DNA of 64,000 bases from Halichondria panicea (lineage: Eukaryota; Porifera; Demospongiae; Suberitida; Halichondriidae), in assembly GCF_963675165.1 (NCBI RefSeq), contig NC_087379.1:2670201-2734200 (forward strand). Direction: 5' to 3'. Under the pieces are notes generated by a model, which was not told where the DNA came from, did not search any database, and was given only the letters and a program-made list of their open reading frames with translations. The translations under genes were made by a program, and so were the position numbers. Numbering within the stretch: position 1 is the stretch's first letter; each line of letters opens with the position of its first letter. Positions 9,565 through 22,230 of the stretch are shown one piece after another.

Positions 9565-12500
9565 CTAAAAGTATCCTACAGTTCCTGCGAACGGACTGTA
9601 CATCTGAGGCATTCCTCCTCCCATCCCAAATGACTGCTGTGGACTAGCGAATGGTGTGCTTGGCATGAGTCCCATCTGCATCTGTCTCTGTTGCTCGGCA
9701 GCCAGCATCATCTGTCGTTGTTGTTCCGCTTGCATCTGTCCGAACATGAGCTGTCTCTGCTGTTGAGCGAAAGCTTGCTGTTGTTGCTGAATCATTTGCA
9801 TTTGAATGTTCTGTCCTGGCGGGCTCGGTCCCATACCAGGAACGATCACCTGCTGCGCTTCCTTCAAGTGCTCACAAAGGAGCAATTGCTGGCCAAGGAG
9901 TTGCATTTGAAGGTTTTGATCACCCTGCTTGTGGCGTAGCTTGGCTTGTAGCTGTTCCAACTTCTCCAAGTCTTTCTGGAGGACCGTTTGGTGTTGTGGG
10001 GGGAGTGCCTTAACTCCGGTCTGACTTTGTAGCTGTGTGAGGGCAGCTAGTTGCTTCTTTATCTCGGCTTGTTGCTGCTTGATCCGTTGGCCGATGTTAT
10101 CGAGGGATCCCTTTTCACCACTAAGAGCCCAAGCCGTGCCTGTGAGGTCTGACACACTAGAGCTAGATCGATTCTTGCGTTTTCTCCTTCTTCGACTGTC
10201 ATCACTGTCACTCCCAGAACTTGAGCCAGAGTAATCGCTACTATACGAATCTGAATCACTGTAATCATCTTCATCAAAATCATCAATGTTAGTGGGTCCA
10301 CGACGTTTGCCCTGTCTTCTTCTCTGCTTACGCTTGTCTTCATAGTCTGAGTCATAATCACTAGAGGCGTCCCTTTTGCCACGCCCCCTACGTCTGGTCC
10401 TATACCCCTCATTATCTGAATTGCCGGTTTTACGACTTGCCTTTCGTGAGCGACCACGTTTGCCATGATCATCATCATCATATCTATCTGAGTCACGTCT
10501 AGATCGTTCCTTCCTGCTTCCACGGTCATCATCTCGTCTTCTCGTATCGTTTTTCGATCTCGTATCGAGTGTGTCTTTTCGCCTAAGGCGGTCTCTCCCT
10601 CGAGGCATTGTATCGTCCAACACAGTCTCCTTCTCTGTGAGTTTGTTGCCCCTTCGTCTGGCCATTTCTTCCTGCCATGTCGGCTTTGGTGGTGCAGACT
10701 GTAGGGGTACAAATTAAAGAATGCATAACCACCCATAAACTATGCATTACTAATTAGGTGATGTGAATTATGAGCTAAATAGTACATAGCTTACATTTTG
10801 ACTTCGCATAATTTTCTACTTAAAAGTGTATAATTAGTTAAAGCCATTATACTCCACATACATCGTCTTGTACTTGTGACGACCCCTTCCCCCAGCCTCT
10901 GGTAATGGTCGGCTCGTTGTTCTGTCCAGCATCGGCAGCTACCTTGCGGGACAACATCAGTTTCTGTGAAAATATGGTTGAGTATTATTATTATAGGTTG
11001 ATGGCTATGCTCTTGTTCTTGTAATTATTGTAGTTGGGTGTTCAGCGTGTTATTTGCAATGGGTGTTTGCTTACTTGGAATTCTGACTGTTTGACAGCTC
11101 CTCCTTCTCTTTCAGCCTGGAAAAGATAGTGTGACCAGTTTGATAAATTTAATACGGTGCATATCATACTTATTGGAATTATAATTATAGAGCCTTGTAC
11201 GCACGCAGAGGTACAAAGCTGTTCTTTTTACCAGCTCACCCTTGCTTTGTCCTTCTGCATGTGACTGAACAGTCTTGTTCCGTCACTCATTCCAAACAGG
11301 TTTTTCAGCTCATCTCTGTTCTTCTGGTAGAGACCCTCACCTGACTTAACATTTACCTTGTCAGCACACCTAGTCAGAGCAAATTACATTACCATGACAT
11401 TGTGCATAGTGTCTCCATATACATTATCATATACTTCTTTGTTCAAAGCACGCATAATTTCTACGATTTAGTACTTACTTCGGGTATCCGTTCTTCAGTA
11501 GCCATTGTTTGATTTGAGCCGTGTCTGCCTTCCACGGAAGAACTGCATACCCTCCATCATTATCCTCTGTATATACACAAAATGCCAATTTTACAAAGTT
11601 CATATTACGAAAATATTGTAAGGATAATGAGGGCCAGTTCACTGTATAGGTACGCGCAAGAGCTAGCTGTGTGGTCAGAGATTTAACATTGAATCAGATT
11701 CTCACCTTTAGGGTTACCAGACGAGAGATTCATTGCTTTGAACCTGGTCTCAATTTCAGCTTGTGCAGGCGACTCAGGCACACCTACATGTAGCAAGAGA
11801 TGGGATTCACAGTTACTGTTATTATTCGTGGAGCATTTGGAACCATCTTGTTTTGAGATTGGCTAGCACGCATATTCACGATCAACACACATGCATTCCT
11901 GTTCACATCTTAAGCTGTGTACAGCTTGTGCTTCATTTGGTATACTTAACACATTCTCTTTACCTTCTAGTTTAATGTTGCTTGATGTTTTCCGAAGAGG
12001 CTTTCTTGACTTTATGGCTGCAGCAATATCAATTCCATTCTCAGGAACATTGTTGAGCTTCTTCTTTTGAGATTTGCCTGCATAGTTTGAAAGGAAAGTA
12101 TCCACGTTAATTTTTGTGATTAATTTAACGCCTATTGTCCTGTGAAGAAAAGTGATACACTTGTCATAATGCCTATAAATGATTTACCTTGTTGAGCTGT
12201 TTTTAGTTTGTGCTGACTGATCATTTCGTTCAGGCTCATTTGTTGTACGGGCACAGGCACAGGGGGTGGTGGAGGGGGTGGAGGGGGTGCTCCACCTCCA
12301 AATGGTGGAGGTGGAGGTGGTGGGGCTCCGAAGCCTCGTTGCATTGGTGGCGGGGCTGGTGAAAAGTTGGGGGGCGGTGGAAGATGTTGCTGGTCACGTG
12401 ACATGGTGGAAGTACGAGACTCTGATACCTCTGTGAGGGTGGGTAGTGACTGTGGGTAGAGGGACTTGCCTCGCTGCTGAGACTGACTCTGGGGAGACTA

Positions 12501-15500
12501 AGAGGAATAAGCAAACTTTATTATAGAGTTTTTAATCTGTCCAACTATGATTGGCTCTAAGACATGTATAGATGCCATGCATTTTAGCCTCCTATACGTA
12601 TAGCATTGGGCAATGTACATTCAGTGTTTTCTCAGCATTGCTGCCCTAGTTAGCAATACAAAATTGACTCACGTATTTAGCGGAGTTAGGTCCTTGTCTC
12701 TTGTTGGTGTTAGGAGATGGCACAGATGGAGGAGTGAACTTGGGCGGAGCTGGCACAATGCGACCATGGATATTGATCACTTCATCAGCTTGACGCAGAT
12801 CATCTATACAAAATAGACATATCATAATTATACTCTTATTTATTTGCTAAAGTTCAGACAGAATATTGATTAAATTTTAAATGGTTGGTGATTGGAGTAT
12901 GTCTGTATAACAGCTTACTCGTCCTCTTCTTATAGATGATAACTTCAAGCAGGTTCATCGGTACAAATCCCTCAGATCCAAGCTTGTTCTTGACTCTCCA
13001 CCACTTCCTGCTATCGTCTAGCACCTCAACCTTCTCTCCACGACGAATGGTCAGCTCCTCCAGTGCAGACGCCTTGTTGAGTTAAATAGTATGGAGTGAT
13101 AAATTTGCTTCAAAACAGGTTTTATAAGCACGAAACTGCATTGCATGATGGAGTTTGTACGAAGTCAGGTGTTTTTAGGTCAACAATTTTAGTTGAGAAA
13201 TTGTTATTCTATGCGCAATATGAGATAACTAAAAGAGTATTGAATTGCATGGATGGAGCACCTACAGAGCACCAATAATGGTTATAGCGGTCTGTATACG
13301 TAATGATAATTATACAGTAGACTCTCGTTAATCCGGTCACCCTTGGGACCATGCAGCTTGGCCGGAATAGCGAGGTGGCTTTATTTCGGGAAATAACCGC
13401 TGCTTAAAACCGCCTTATCTCGAATCTAATGACTAATTCTGCGGATATGATAATGAAGGATAATGAATCGTTCAGCTCTCTACTTAAGTGTAATCCAATT
13501 TTATTTGCCAAACCACACCCAAAACGTCATATCCGGCCGTACTAAACGTACATTGAATACCTAGTTTAGGACAGCCAGTACTGGCCAGTATACAGAATAG
13601 CGAGTGGCCGTATTTCAGGGTGCAGTAAACACCTAGCTAGCATTCTGTGCCAAACCAAATGGCCGGTATATCGAGGTGGCCGGAACAGCGAGAGTCTACT
13701 GTATACCATGTCAGAATTACTACAGGTGTGCTTGGCTATTATAAATGCATTTCTAGGCTAAGATTCTTTGTACCCTCACCTGATAGTCCACAAGGACCTT
13801 GGCCATCTTCCTGCTGTCGTCCTGCTCACTACCGTCTGAGTTGAGGCTCTGCTGGGAGCGAGTGGAGATACCTCCAAATGCTTTATTCTCGATGCTAGTA
13901 TCGCTCTGGATATGGCAATAAGAACATTATACAAGTATACACTTTAAAAAAAATAATGCTTTAGAAAAATAGAGAAGAGAGGAGAAAAAAGGCGGAAGAA
14001 AGAGGATAGTACGGGAAAAGAATACTTGTGAGAGATCTACACAAACTCTCTCTAAAAGTACTAGCATGTACTAGCTGTACTCACTGATCTCCTGTGGACA
14101 AAAGCGGGTAGAATGGGACTGGACACCATAGCTGCTTTAGATGCCACTGCAGCCATCACTGCAGGGTTGATCATCAGACCAGACGACTCCTCCACTTGGT
14201 CTCCATCGTAGACATCTGAGTAGTCCTCACTCCTCTGCTCTCGAGGGATGGTGTCCAGGGTGGGGAAGTTGGCAGGTGTGTCCGAGGAGTTGTGGAGGTT
14301 AGGAGGGATGCAGCCATCTGTGAACTCGATGATGTATTCCTGTGGTAGCGGCCTTGTAGGGGGCCAGTTGTCACTGTGGGATCGAGAGGGTATTGGCGAA
14401 TAAATTCCTGACCGGATACTTAAGAGGTAACTTTTTAACTATATGAATGCCTGTGCTCTCAGTCATTAGTCGTTATAGTAGATTCTTAAAAGGCAAATGT
14501 AAAACACTTCATACACTTAAATACAATGCAGTACAACTAGGAAATATTTAAAGCCTGGTAGTTGCAGTACAGGTACATTTCTAATATTTTATGCTGTAGT
14601 ATTGGTACATTGTCATGATCCAGTTCATTCCCAGTTGATTCCACAATTCCTGTTCCCTTGGTGATAGTTTCCTTGTCATCAGACTACAAGCACTACTTGT
14701 GAACAGAGGCAAAATCACTCCGGAAGCTAGCTGGGGACTGTGTATGCATGCGTGAGACAACAGTTTTAGATCATGGGGTTGTCAGAATTGTTTGTGACTT
14801 GGGTCATTTTTTTCATTATCCATTGAATGACCACTATAAATTCAACTGGCTATGTGCATGGACTCCTGTATTTTGATTAGTTGCTAATTGCAACATTAGC
14901 TATACTCTACAATAATGTTAGTATGTGTTCCCATATTATATCCCCTCAAAGCGTAAAGTGCAAAGAAACTCAATAGCTATCCCACTTACCCTTTGTTGAG
15001 GTGAATGAAGTGTTGGATGTACTTGAAAACCTCTTTGACCAGCTGTCCTGCGGAGGGGGAGCTCAAGTGATGACCCAACTTGGCGATCTGGTTGATGCCG
15101 TACTTACACTTCTGATACGTGCCAATGAACTCTTGCTCATTGGGCGGGTCTGCTTTCCTTTTCAGGGCCTCAAGCGCAGCTAGAAAAAATGAGAAATTGA
15201 AAGGAAAATTTCCGAAAATTTTTTTTCGAATCTTGCATGCATGCATGTACATGTCCTATGTAGTGTTTGAAACACATTTACTCGGAGTGTATAAACTATG
15301 TTATCGCAGACTCATACAATCATTTTTCTTTCTCCTTGACTTCTGACTCTTTCTCTCCAGTTCTGTCCATGCTGCTGCCTTGTCTTTGAGGAGCTGCATG
15401 AATTTCTCCAGGTCATCAAACACGTGGTTCAGAATGTCCTGGAGGTGGGTAGATATGCTTGACATGTTCCCATAATAGAGGCTGCATGCATGGACTTTTG

Positions 15501-17961
15501 CTTTAGGTAGAAAACAAAGTTATGTACATGCAAGTATAGCAAGTAATTTTCGTGGGGTAAAAAATTCAGTAAGTAGTGGGCGAGCTGATCTCGACAAATA
15601 TTATGTTCCCTGCGAAAAATGTTTGGCTTGGTGTACTGGAACGCATGCAATAATTATAGTACACGTGATGAAGTCATAATCATGCAGCTAATGAATTTTT
15701 CTCCGAAAACCACCGCTTTCAGATTGAATATTAAAACAAAATTTTTACCCTACGAAAATGTTCCGCTATACAGTATTCAACAAAGATTGGCGATACTGAA
15801 ATGTTTAAGGCTTAAATGTACTTCTTACCACGTCTCTTTGTATCTTTGCAGCCTTGATGGTTCTCTTGATCTCACCGTCTGCTCCGCCACCATGACCAGT
15901 CTTGTGAACATTGCTCACGTATTTGGAGCTGGCTCTACTCACGAAGTCACCCTGTTTCCTATGGCCCTGTGAGGATAGGAATAATAACATTGAATTTTAT
16001 TTTTCTGTAAGCATTTGGGTGGTAGGGGAATAGGGGCTGGGGTAGGGGATGAGATTTGTTTGTCTGATCAACATCATGCATTCAATAAAACAATCTTATG
16101 TTTTTGCTGTCGTAGAAGACGACTTGAAACACAATTGGCTTCTTGTAGCATAATGAATCTACTCACATCATCCTGGTAATTCGGTGTCTGATAGGGGAAT
16201 GCCCCAGTTGACGACTGTGGACTACCAGCCATATTGTTTCCAGGGAGGAGTGGGCTGTTGCTGGAAGCTGTGCCGGCAGGAAATGGCATACCTATATAGG
16301 ACAGAAAATAAAACCTTTACATTTGGCGTTTTTGCCATGTAATTATATATTTAGATCTATAGCTAGTTTCGTTACAGCTATTTTGATACTTACCTGGTGG
16401 GGGTGGAGGTTGTGCAGCTGGTGGAGGTGGTGAGCCTGGTGGAGGGGGTGGATATGTACTTGGTGGGAAGGGGGTGTACGTTGTCTGTGACATATGTTGT
16501 GGTGTGAATGGTGGCGGTGTGAATGGTGGGGGTGGACTAGACGGCCGCTGCTCGAGAATCCAATTCTCTCTCATAGCTTGTGATTGGTCAATTCCAGCCC
16601 TCACCTTTGAACCCTGATTATTGGCACCAGTGTATATAAGCATGAAAATAATTATGCATGCATGTGTGTCAGTACCTTGTTACTCCTCTGGCTGTTCGGG
16701 ACAAGTCTTTTCGCCTGGTTCACTTGATTGCAAATAATCTCAGCCTGCCAACGAAAATTGTGATAAACTAGTGCAAAAATGTATAGGAACTGACGATTCT
16801 TTCTCTCTGTGTTAAAGTTATGTCGACAAATGTATGTATGTGACGCATGCAAGGCATTGTATGGCACTTGTGACATTATGGATAAACACGATTTATATAC
16901 CGAAGCTTTGGTGCACTGAAAGAAGTGGACTCTGGGTTGGTTTGTGCCAGGATCCTGGAAGCTCACCATCAGCACATTACCACCGCCGTCCTGTATGTAC
17001 TTGGCCTCTATCACATAGGCCAGTGGGATCACATTCAGTGACGTCTAGATTGGGTATTTGAAGGGATAATTATTGCTAAGAAATTTAAGACGAATTTTAT
17101 TTAATACGGAATTCAATATTGATCACCTTTGCAAAACTACAAAACTTCATGAATAGATCTGTGCATATACATGTAGTTACAAACACTCACTCTGGTTGAT
17201 CCATCTTTGATGACGATTTCTGTAGCACTGATTGAGAGAATGATCTCCTTGGTGTGGACGTTCCCCTTGTGAATGAGGTCCCTCACTTTACGGATGCTCT
17301 CGTATGGTGAGATGTGGGCTAGTTGTCCTTCTGCTGCCATTGTCGCCAGATGCTGTAATAATTTTCAGAAAATCATAAAACTTTCGAAATAGGATCATTA
17401 GAACTAAGTTATGGCTGCTGAAAGATGTTCAACTACCCCCCACCCCCGTTATCAATGGCTCCGGAACTCGTGTGTGATGAGTGCAAGCAATCCATTCAGG
17501 AGCACCCCATGCAGTACTCATTACTATAGTAGGTGCCACTTGTATAAGCATTTTAATCATGTCGAGAGAGATACGTAGAGGGGTTACGTAGAGGGATTTC
17601 AATAGACATTTTAGTGATATGTTTATTAACAATGGTTTGCTTGGTTGAACTCACCTCCATGGGAAAGTTGCTTCTCCCAGCCACTGGGTTGGTGAATTGG
17701 TCCATATTCTGCATCCCAACATGGCGGACATTCAGTGGAGTGGATATGTCTATCTCAACCTTCTTTTTCTTCTCTGTGAAGTTTAACAAATGTGCACAAG
17801 AAATCTTGAGCTATTATCTCTTTGCCTCGCTATCTTAGAAAGTACAGGAGGAAAAACGCGATGAACTCACTGTCTTTGTTCTTCTTTTTGTCTTTTCCTC
17901 TCTTCACTCCCATTGGGGGCAGGCCTCCAGCAGGCCACTGGGCAGGGCCATCGAAGGTAAC
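9565..17961 (-). CDS. EPS8: EPS8-like actin regulator with long C-terminal extension
   Basis: Twenty-two exons read on the minus strand and stay in frame for 1,358 codons: 17961-17871, 17773-17655, 17352-17191, 17044-16901, 16744-16676, 16613-16394, 16291-16167, 15966-15829, 15438-15318, 15179-14990, 14373-14085, 13905-13780, 13072-12919, 12803-12673, 12497-12188, 12077-11964, 11783-11706, 11566-11479, 11369-11240, 11116-11075, 10963-10862, 10698-9565. Numbered from 17961, the protein has a Lys-rich start, a PTB domain (about 68-195) with the EPS8-like VHFFQCTKAS strand, proline-rich runs, a helical region (about 340-460), an SH3 domain (about 592-648; ALYDYQ-like start, WWRVKN, GFVPMNLL), another proline-rich segment, and the EPS8 SAM-like effector region (about 866-947). 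In animals EPS8 caps and bundles actin and signals to Rac. The last exon (982-1358) is unusual: SR/RD-rich, then acidic-Ser-rich, then a coiled coil and a Gln/Met-rich tail. Vertebrate EPS8 is about 820 residues. The true start codon is uncertain; the first in-frame ATG in the first listed exon is MGVKRGKDKKK. Confidence 0.88.
13315..13701. mobile_element. pogo/Tigger-like MITE in EPS8 intron
   Basis: Terminal inverted repeats start CAGTAGACTCTCG and end CGAGAGTCTACTG, with TA on both sides (13313-13314 and 13702-13703). It is 387 bp long and has no transposase. It sits in the intron between EPS8 exons 13905-13780 and 13072-12919. TA duplication and CAGT ends fit the Tc1/mariner-pogo group. 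Confidence 0.8.
15534..15775. mobile_element. MITE, TATAGCxxGTAATTTTCGTGG family, in EPS8 intron
   Basis: The left end reads AGTATAGCAAGTAATTTTCG and the right end GAAAATGTTCCGCTATACAG. Each is a diverged reverse complement of the other. Copies with the same ends lie at 48056-48264 and 62751-62911. Confidence 0.65.
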
Positions 17962-18484
17962 CTGTAAACAAAAGATTGTCTCAGTTCAAATGGCAATCAC
18001 AACTAAACAAACATACGTGATGGTTGGCAGCAGACATTGTGCTTGTAGAAGGTCGATAGTCTGGTCAGTTTGTTTGCAAAGTTATGGAGTGAGGATGGAG
18101 TGACTAGTTATCTACGTATATCACGAATGACTGTGCTTACAACTGTATTCTATAGTGAAGTATTGCATGAGAATCAACAGTGTGTGTACTGTGCACTTAC
18201 ATCGTTTAATTTTTAGCATTTGTTGTTGCTATGTGATATGTGTAATCATAGCTTAGTGATGAAAAACACATCATGAATAACGACAAAGTCAGTAAATTCA
18301 CAAGCAGATATGCATGAATATTGTTCTGGGGTCATGACAAACATCATATCATGTGCAATTTGCCCTGCCCAATTTTAACACGCTATACATTCTGCTATCG
18401 ACATGATTTGAGGGGAACAATTCGTTAGCAACGACAGTTCTGTTGTTGAATGTAGAGGTACTGTTTCGTGGTTCATACACTCAC

Positions 18485-18524
18485 CTCACCTTGTGACTGT
18501 AACTGCTGGATTGTTACACAAAGC
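18485..18524 (-). other. Possible upstream coding exon of the EPS8-like gene
   Basis: Forty bases between an ACAG acceptor and a GTGAGTG donor would join in frame to the exon at 17961. They would add LCVTIQQLQSQGE. No start codon is found upstream of it, so either another exon lies further 5' or this is not coding. Confidence 0.3.
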
Positions 18525-18893
18525 CTGTATAATTATAGTGGAATGAAATAAGAAACGTCGTATTTTAGCTTTTAACTTTAAACAACATAATTATACGTAA
18601 CGTCTTCAATGAGTAGATAACGAGGCAGTAAACAGATTGAACGTTAGAGCAGTGTTATAATTATACACAATCATAATTGTATAGCTGCATGTAGGTATAC
18701 ACATTGCATCACTATGTTACTCACTTTTTTGGTGTCCTATTGTCCGCACAATGTTTCTAGATTTATCTTTGTAGCAATTTAAAGTTAAAAAGGACACACA
18801 TATGTTGCCTGACTGTTTACTTTGCTGATCCTAAAGAGCAATGACTCTGACAATTGCACAGTAAGCAGCCCCTCCCTCTTTTAGTTTAGCATA

Positions 18894-18906
18894 GCGCGCA
18901 TGCGCA
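18894..18906. promoter_or_regulatory. NRF1-like palindrome before plastin copy A
   Basis: GCGCGCATGCGCA lies about 50 bp before the ATG at 18955. The same GCGCATGCG core precedes the other two plastin copies. It matches the known NRF-1 consensus (YGCGCAYGCGCR). A CAGCCCC-CCCTCT block just upstream is shared with copy B. Confidence 0.55.
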
Positions 18907-21820
18907 TTATCATTAGTAAGTAGCTGCCCAAACTGATCCTCTGAGCCCCTCAAGATGGCAGGATTCTCAACAGAAAATATTAAAATGCAATTTAATCAGG
19001 TAAAAAAAGCTTTACATAGATCTTGAGCGTTCAACAGACATCATAATTTGTTACTGAAGGGATTGAGATAATAATTTATGCTTGCTTGTCTGCATGATGT
19101 TCGGTCCTTGGGAATGAAAACAAAGCAAGCAGCATGTGTCTGCATGAAATACTTATGTTCATCACAGTTTGACGTTGATAGAAACGGACACATTACAGTT
19201 ATGGAGATTGGCATGGTGTTGAAGGCCTGGCTACATGATCCGTAACATGATAAAAGAGGTGGACCTGGATAAAAACGGCACCGTTGAATTCGATGAGTTT
19301 CTCGAGGTGTTTAAATGCATGCAACATCCAACACCAGCAGACTCATAACCTCACATGTAAAACTTAAAGCATGAGCTCAAGTTTACTATAATTATGGCAT
19401 AAATACGCTTAAAGCTGGCTGTCTGAATATCTGGTGTATACATTACGGAGATTTATATCACAACACGGTCAGATGTACAAGAAAGTACAGAGAGGGAAAG
19501 TAATGTTTGGACTTCAACAGCAAGCTGAGAAATCCCAAAAACTCATTGCCATGGAAGGAGGGTCTGAGAAGCAGTCAGCTGAAGGTGGGTATCAAAATTG
19601 TATATAATAACTATGTGACCTATTTTATGCACATTATTAGAACTGCCTCCCTATAAGGTACCCAGCACTCATTCTCTGAGGAGGAGAAGATTGAGTTTGT
19701 GGACTGGATCAACTACCAGCTGGAGCAGGACCCTGACGTCGCATCACACCTCCCGGTATCCGAGAAAGGTGGAGCTCTCTTTGCTGCCGTGCATGACGGA
19801 ATCATGCTATGGTGAGTCACCTGTACGTTGTATTATATGTAACCACATACAGGATGACTTGTTCAAACAATCATGCTGGGAAATTTTCTGTAGCTATGAT
19901 TTCATGATTATGACACACGTGGTTAAAAGGAATACTTCAACGTGTGATTATAGTGGTGGTAACATAAGTTGTTAGTACTTGCGGTGCAAATCTTACTCTC
20001 GTACCTTAGGTGACAGTTACTTTAGTCACCACAGTCAGTACATGTGGTTTGTATGATTATGAACATAATTATAACTATGCATCAACTATGATAGCTACTT
20101 TAGATCCTAGTTGACTTGACTGATCTTATGTTACTGGTTCATAAACTTTAGATTTTCCTCTTTTCTTTTTCCTCAAATTCCTGTAATTTGTATTCTATTA
20201 GAGGTCATAATCACCTCATGAAACATAATATTACCGTCCATTACACACACGCTTGTCCATTATGTACAACACACACACAGCAAGCTGATCAACACGTCAG
20301 TGGCCAACACTGTTGACGAGAGAGCCATCAAAACGTATTCAGGATACAAGAGAACCAGGCGCTTGCTCTGAACTCTGCCTCTTTCATTGGGTGCAACATC
20401 ATCAACATTGGGCCCCAGGACATCATGGAGGGTCGTCCCCATCTCATCCTGGGCCTCCTATGGCAGGTCATCAAGGTTAGCCTTACGATAGACCATACCT
20501 AACCTTCAAATAAACCTGGTACATTATACATATTCACATTCAATGACAAAGCCGTTCCTTTTAGTCTTGAGAAATAATCGTTTCTATCCTCTCAGATAGG
20601 ACTGTTTGACAAGATCTCACTGCAAAACTGCTCTAATCTGCCTGTTCTTTTGAAAGAGGGTGAGTGTATCTTCATTTACTATTTGCTAGAGAGAGAAAAC
20701 GCTTCAACTAATTGTTGCATGACTCAATTTCTTCATGCATTGTTACTATATCCTGTTTTGCTTGTAATTTTTATGTCATTGAAAATGTTATTCTTTAAAG
20801 AACTGCATTTTCCACTCACATACAAACTAAAGGTGAAGATCTATCAGACCTGGTCGCTCTTTCTCCTGAAGAGATTCTTCTCCGCTGGTTTAACTACCAT
20901 CTGGAGCAAGCTGGCAGCACCCGAAGAGTCCGAAACTTTAGCAAAGACATCAACGACTCTGAGTGTTACACAATCCTGCTCAACCAGATTGCCCCCGAGG
21001 ACAGCGGTGTGGACATGTCTCCCATGAATGTGAGTGAGTGCATGTGTTCAAAATATAACCGTCGTATATATAAGTGGGTGATGATGTAATTGTCCTTGTT
21101 ATATTCAGGTTTGTGTTTTACCTTGTAAGAAAGTGATCTTGATAAGCGTGCAGAGCAGATGTTGAACTAGGCCCACAAAATCGGGCGCAGAAAGTTTGTC
21201 CGACCAAAAAATGTGGTCAAGGGCAATCAACGTCTGAACCTCGCCTTTGTCGCCCACCTCTTTAATACCTGCCCCGCCCTTAAATCTCTCGAAGTCAGGC
21301 CTCCTCTCGGAAGTTTTGTTGAAGAGACTCGCAATGAAAAGAGTAGGTTACAGTACGTATCAGCCATATGGAATGCATTCCGCCTGCAACGTACCCAGCT
21401 GTAATATTTCACTATCTAGAACAGTTATTATCTTGCATGCTAATACAAGTTATTCCTCTTATAGGTTTCTGTAACTGGATGAACTGTATGGGAGTGACCC
21501 CTTTCGTTAACAGCCTCTTCCTTGATCTCAAAGATAGCCTCATCTTAATACAAGTGCGTGAGAGGCTTAATTAATATTTGTGATATTTATGCATGACGGA
21601 TTGTGCTAATAATTATTTCAGCTGTCTGACAAGATCCATCCTGGTTGTGTGAACTGGGGGAAGGTGAACAAGGCACCCTTCAAGAATGTGGGTGGAAACA
21701 TGAGGAAACTTGAGAACTGCAACTATGTTATTGAAATCGCCCAAAAATTGCAGTTTGCTATTACTGGTGTCAGTGGTCAAGACGTTTCGTGAAGGCAACC
21801 CAACTCTCACTGTCGGTAAC

Positions 21821-22044
21821 TGTAGTATCCACCGGAACTATCTAGAAGTAGCTGTAATGTATCTGTAATGATCTAGAACAATCTAGCTAGAATTGGAACT
21901 GTACTTTGTACTTAGTGGAAAGTTCTAGAAGTTACTTTAGCTTTGTATATATAAGAAGGTTCTGTACTGTGCTCGGTGTGTTCTATTCTACCCCAAGAAT
22001 ATTTATCTATGTCAAAGTGAAGACAATAATTAATAGATACAACA
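21821..22044. mobile_element. Solo LTR with 5-bp target duplication
   Basis: 224 bp beginning TGTAGTATCCACC and ending AGATACAACA, thus TG...CA. It is flanked by GTAAC at 21816-21820 and 22045-22049. Plastin copy B has the empty version of the site (GGTAAGATTGTGTTTGC versus GGTAAC-[LTR]-ATTGCGTTTGC), which defines the ends. The TGTRGTATCC start resembles the minus-strand start of the LTR element at 40499-44196, suggesting related families. Confidence 0.85.
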
Positions 22045-22103
22045 GTAACATTGCGTTTGCATTCATACTATGGTTTAGTGCAGTGTTTTAATCACCCATA
22101 ATA

Positions 22104-22230
22104 ACCGTATAGCGTGAAATTGTTGAGGAACTTAAATTTCGCTGTTACTAATGGAAGACGGAACCAACGAAATGTTTTTAGAGGCATTTCCATGACAATC
22201 AAGTGCCTCGAAAATTTCTCTCTATACGGT
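22104..22230. mobile_element. MITE, ACCGTATAGC-GAAATTTTCGAGG family
   Basis: Ends ACCGTATAGCGTGAAATT and AATTTCTCTCTATACGGT are inverted repeats, and CCTCGAAAA/TTGTTGAGG lies inside them. A second copy is at 47234-47460. It sits in the same pseudogene intron as the solo LTR. Confidence 0.65.

Noticed and set aside
10059-10736. 225-codon minus-strand open frame
   Set aside because: Alternate frame of the repetitive last EPS8 exon; the 9565-10698 frame joins upstream exons and has the sensible composition.
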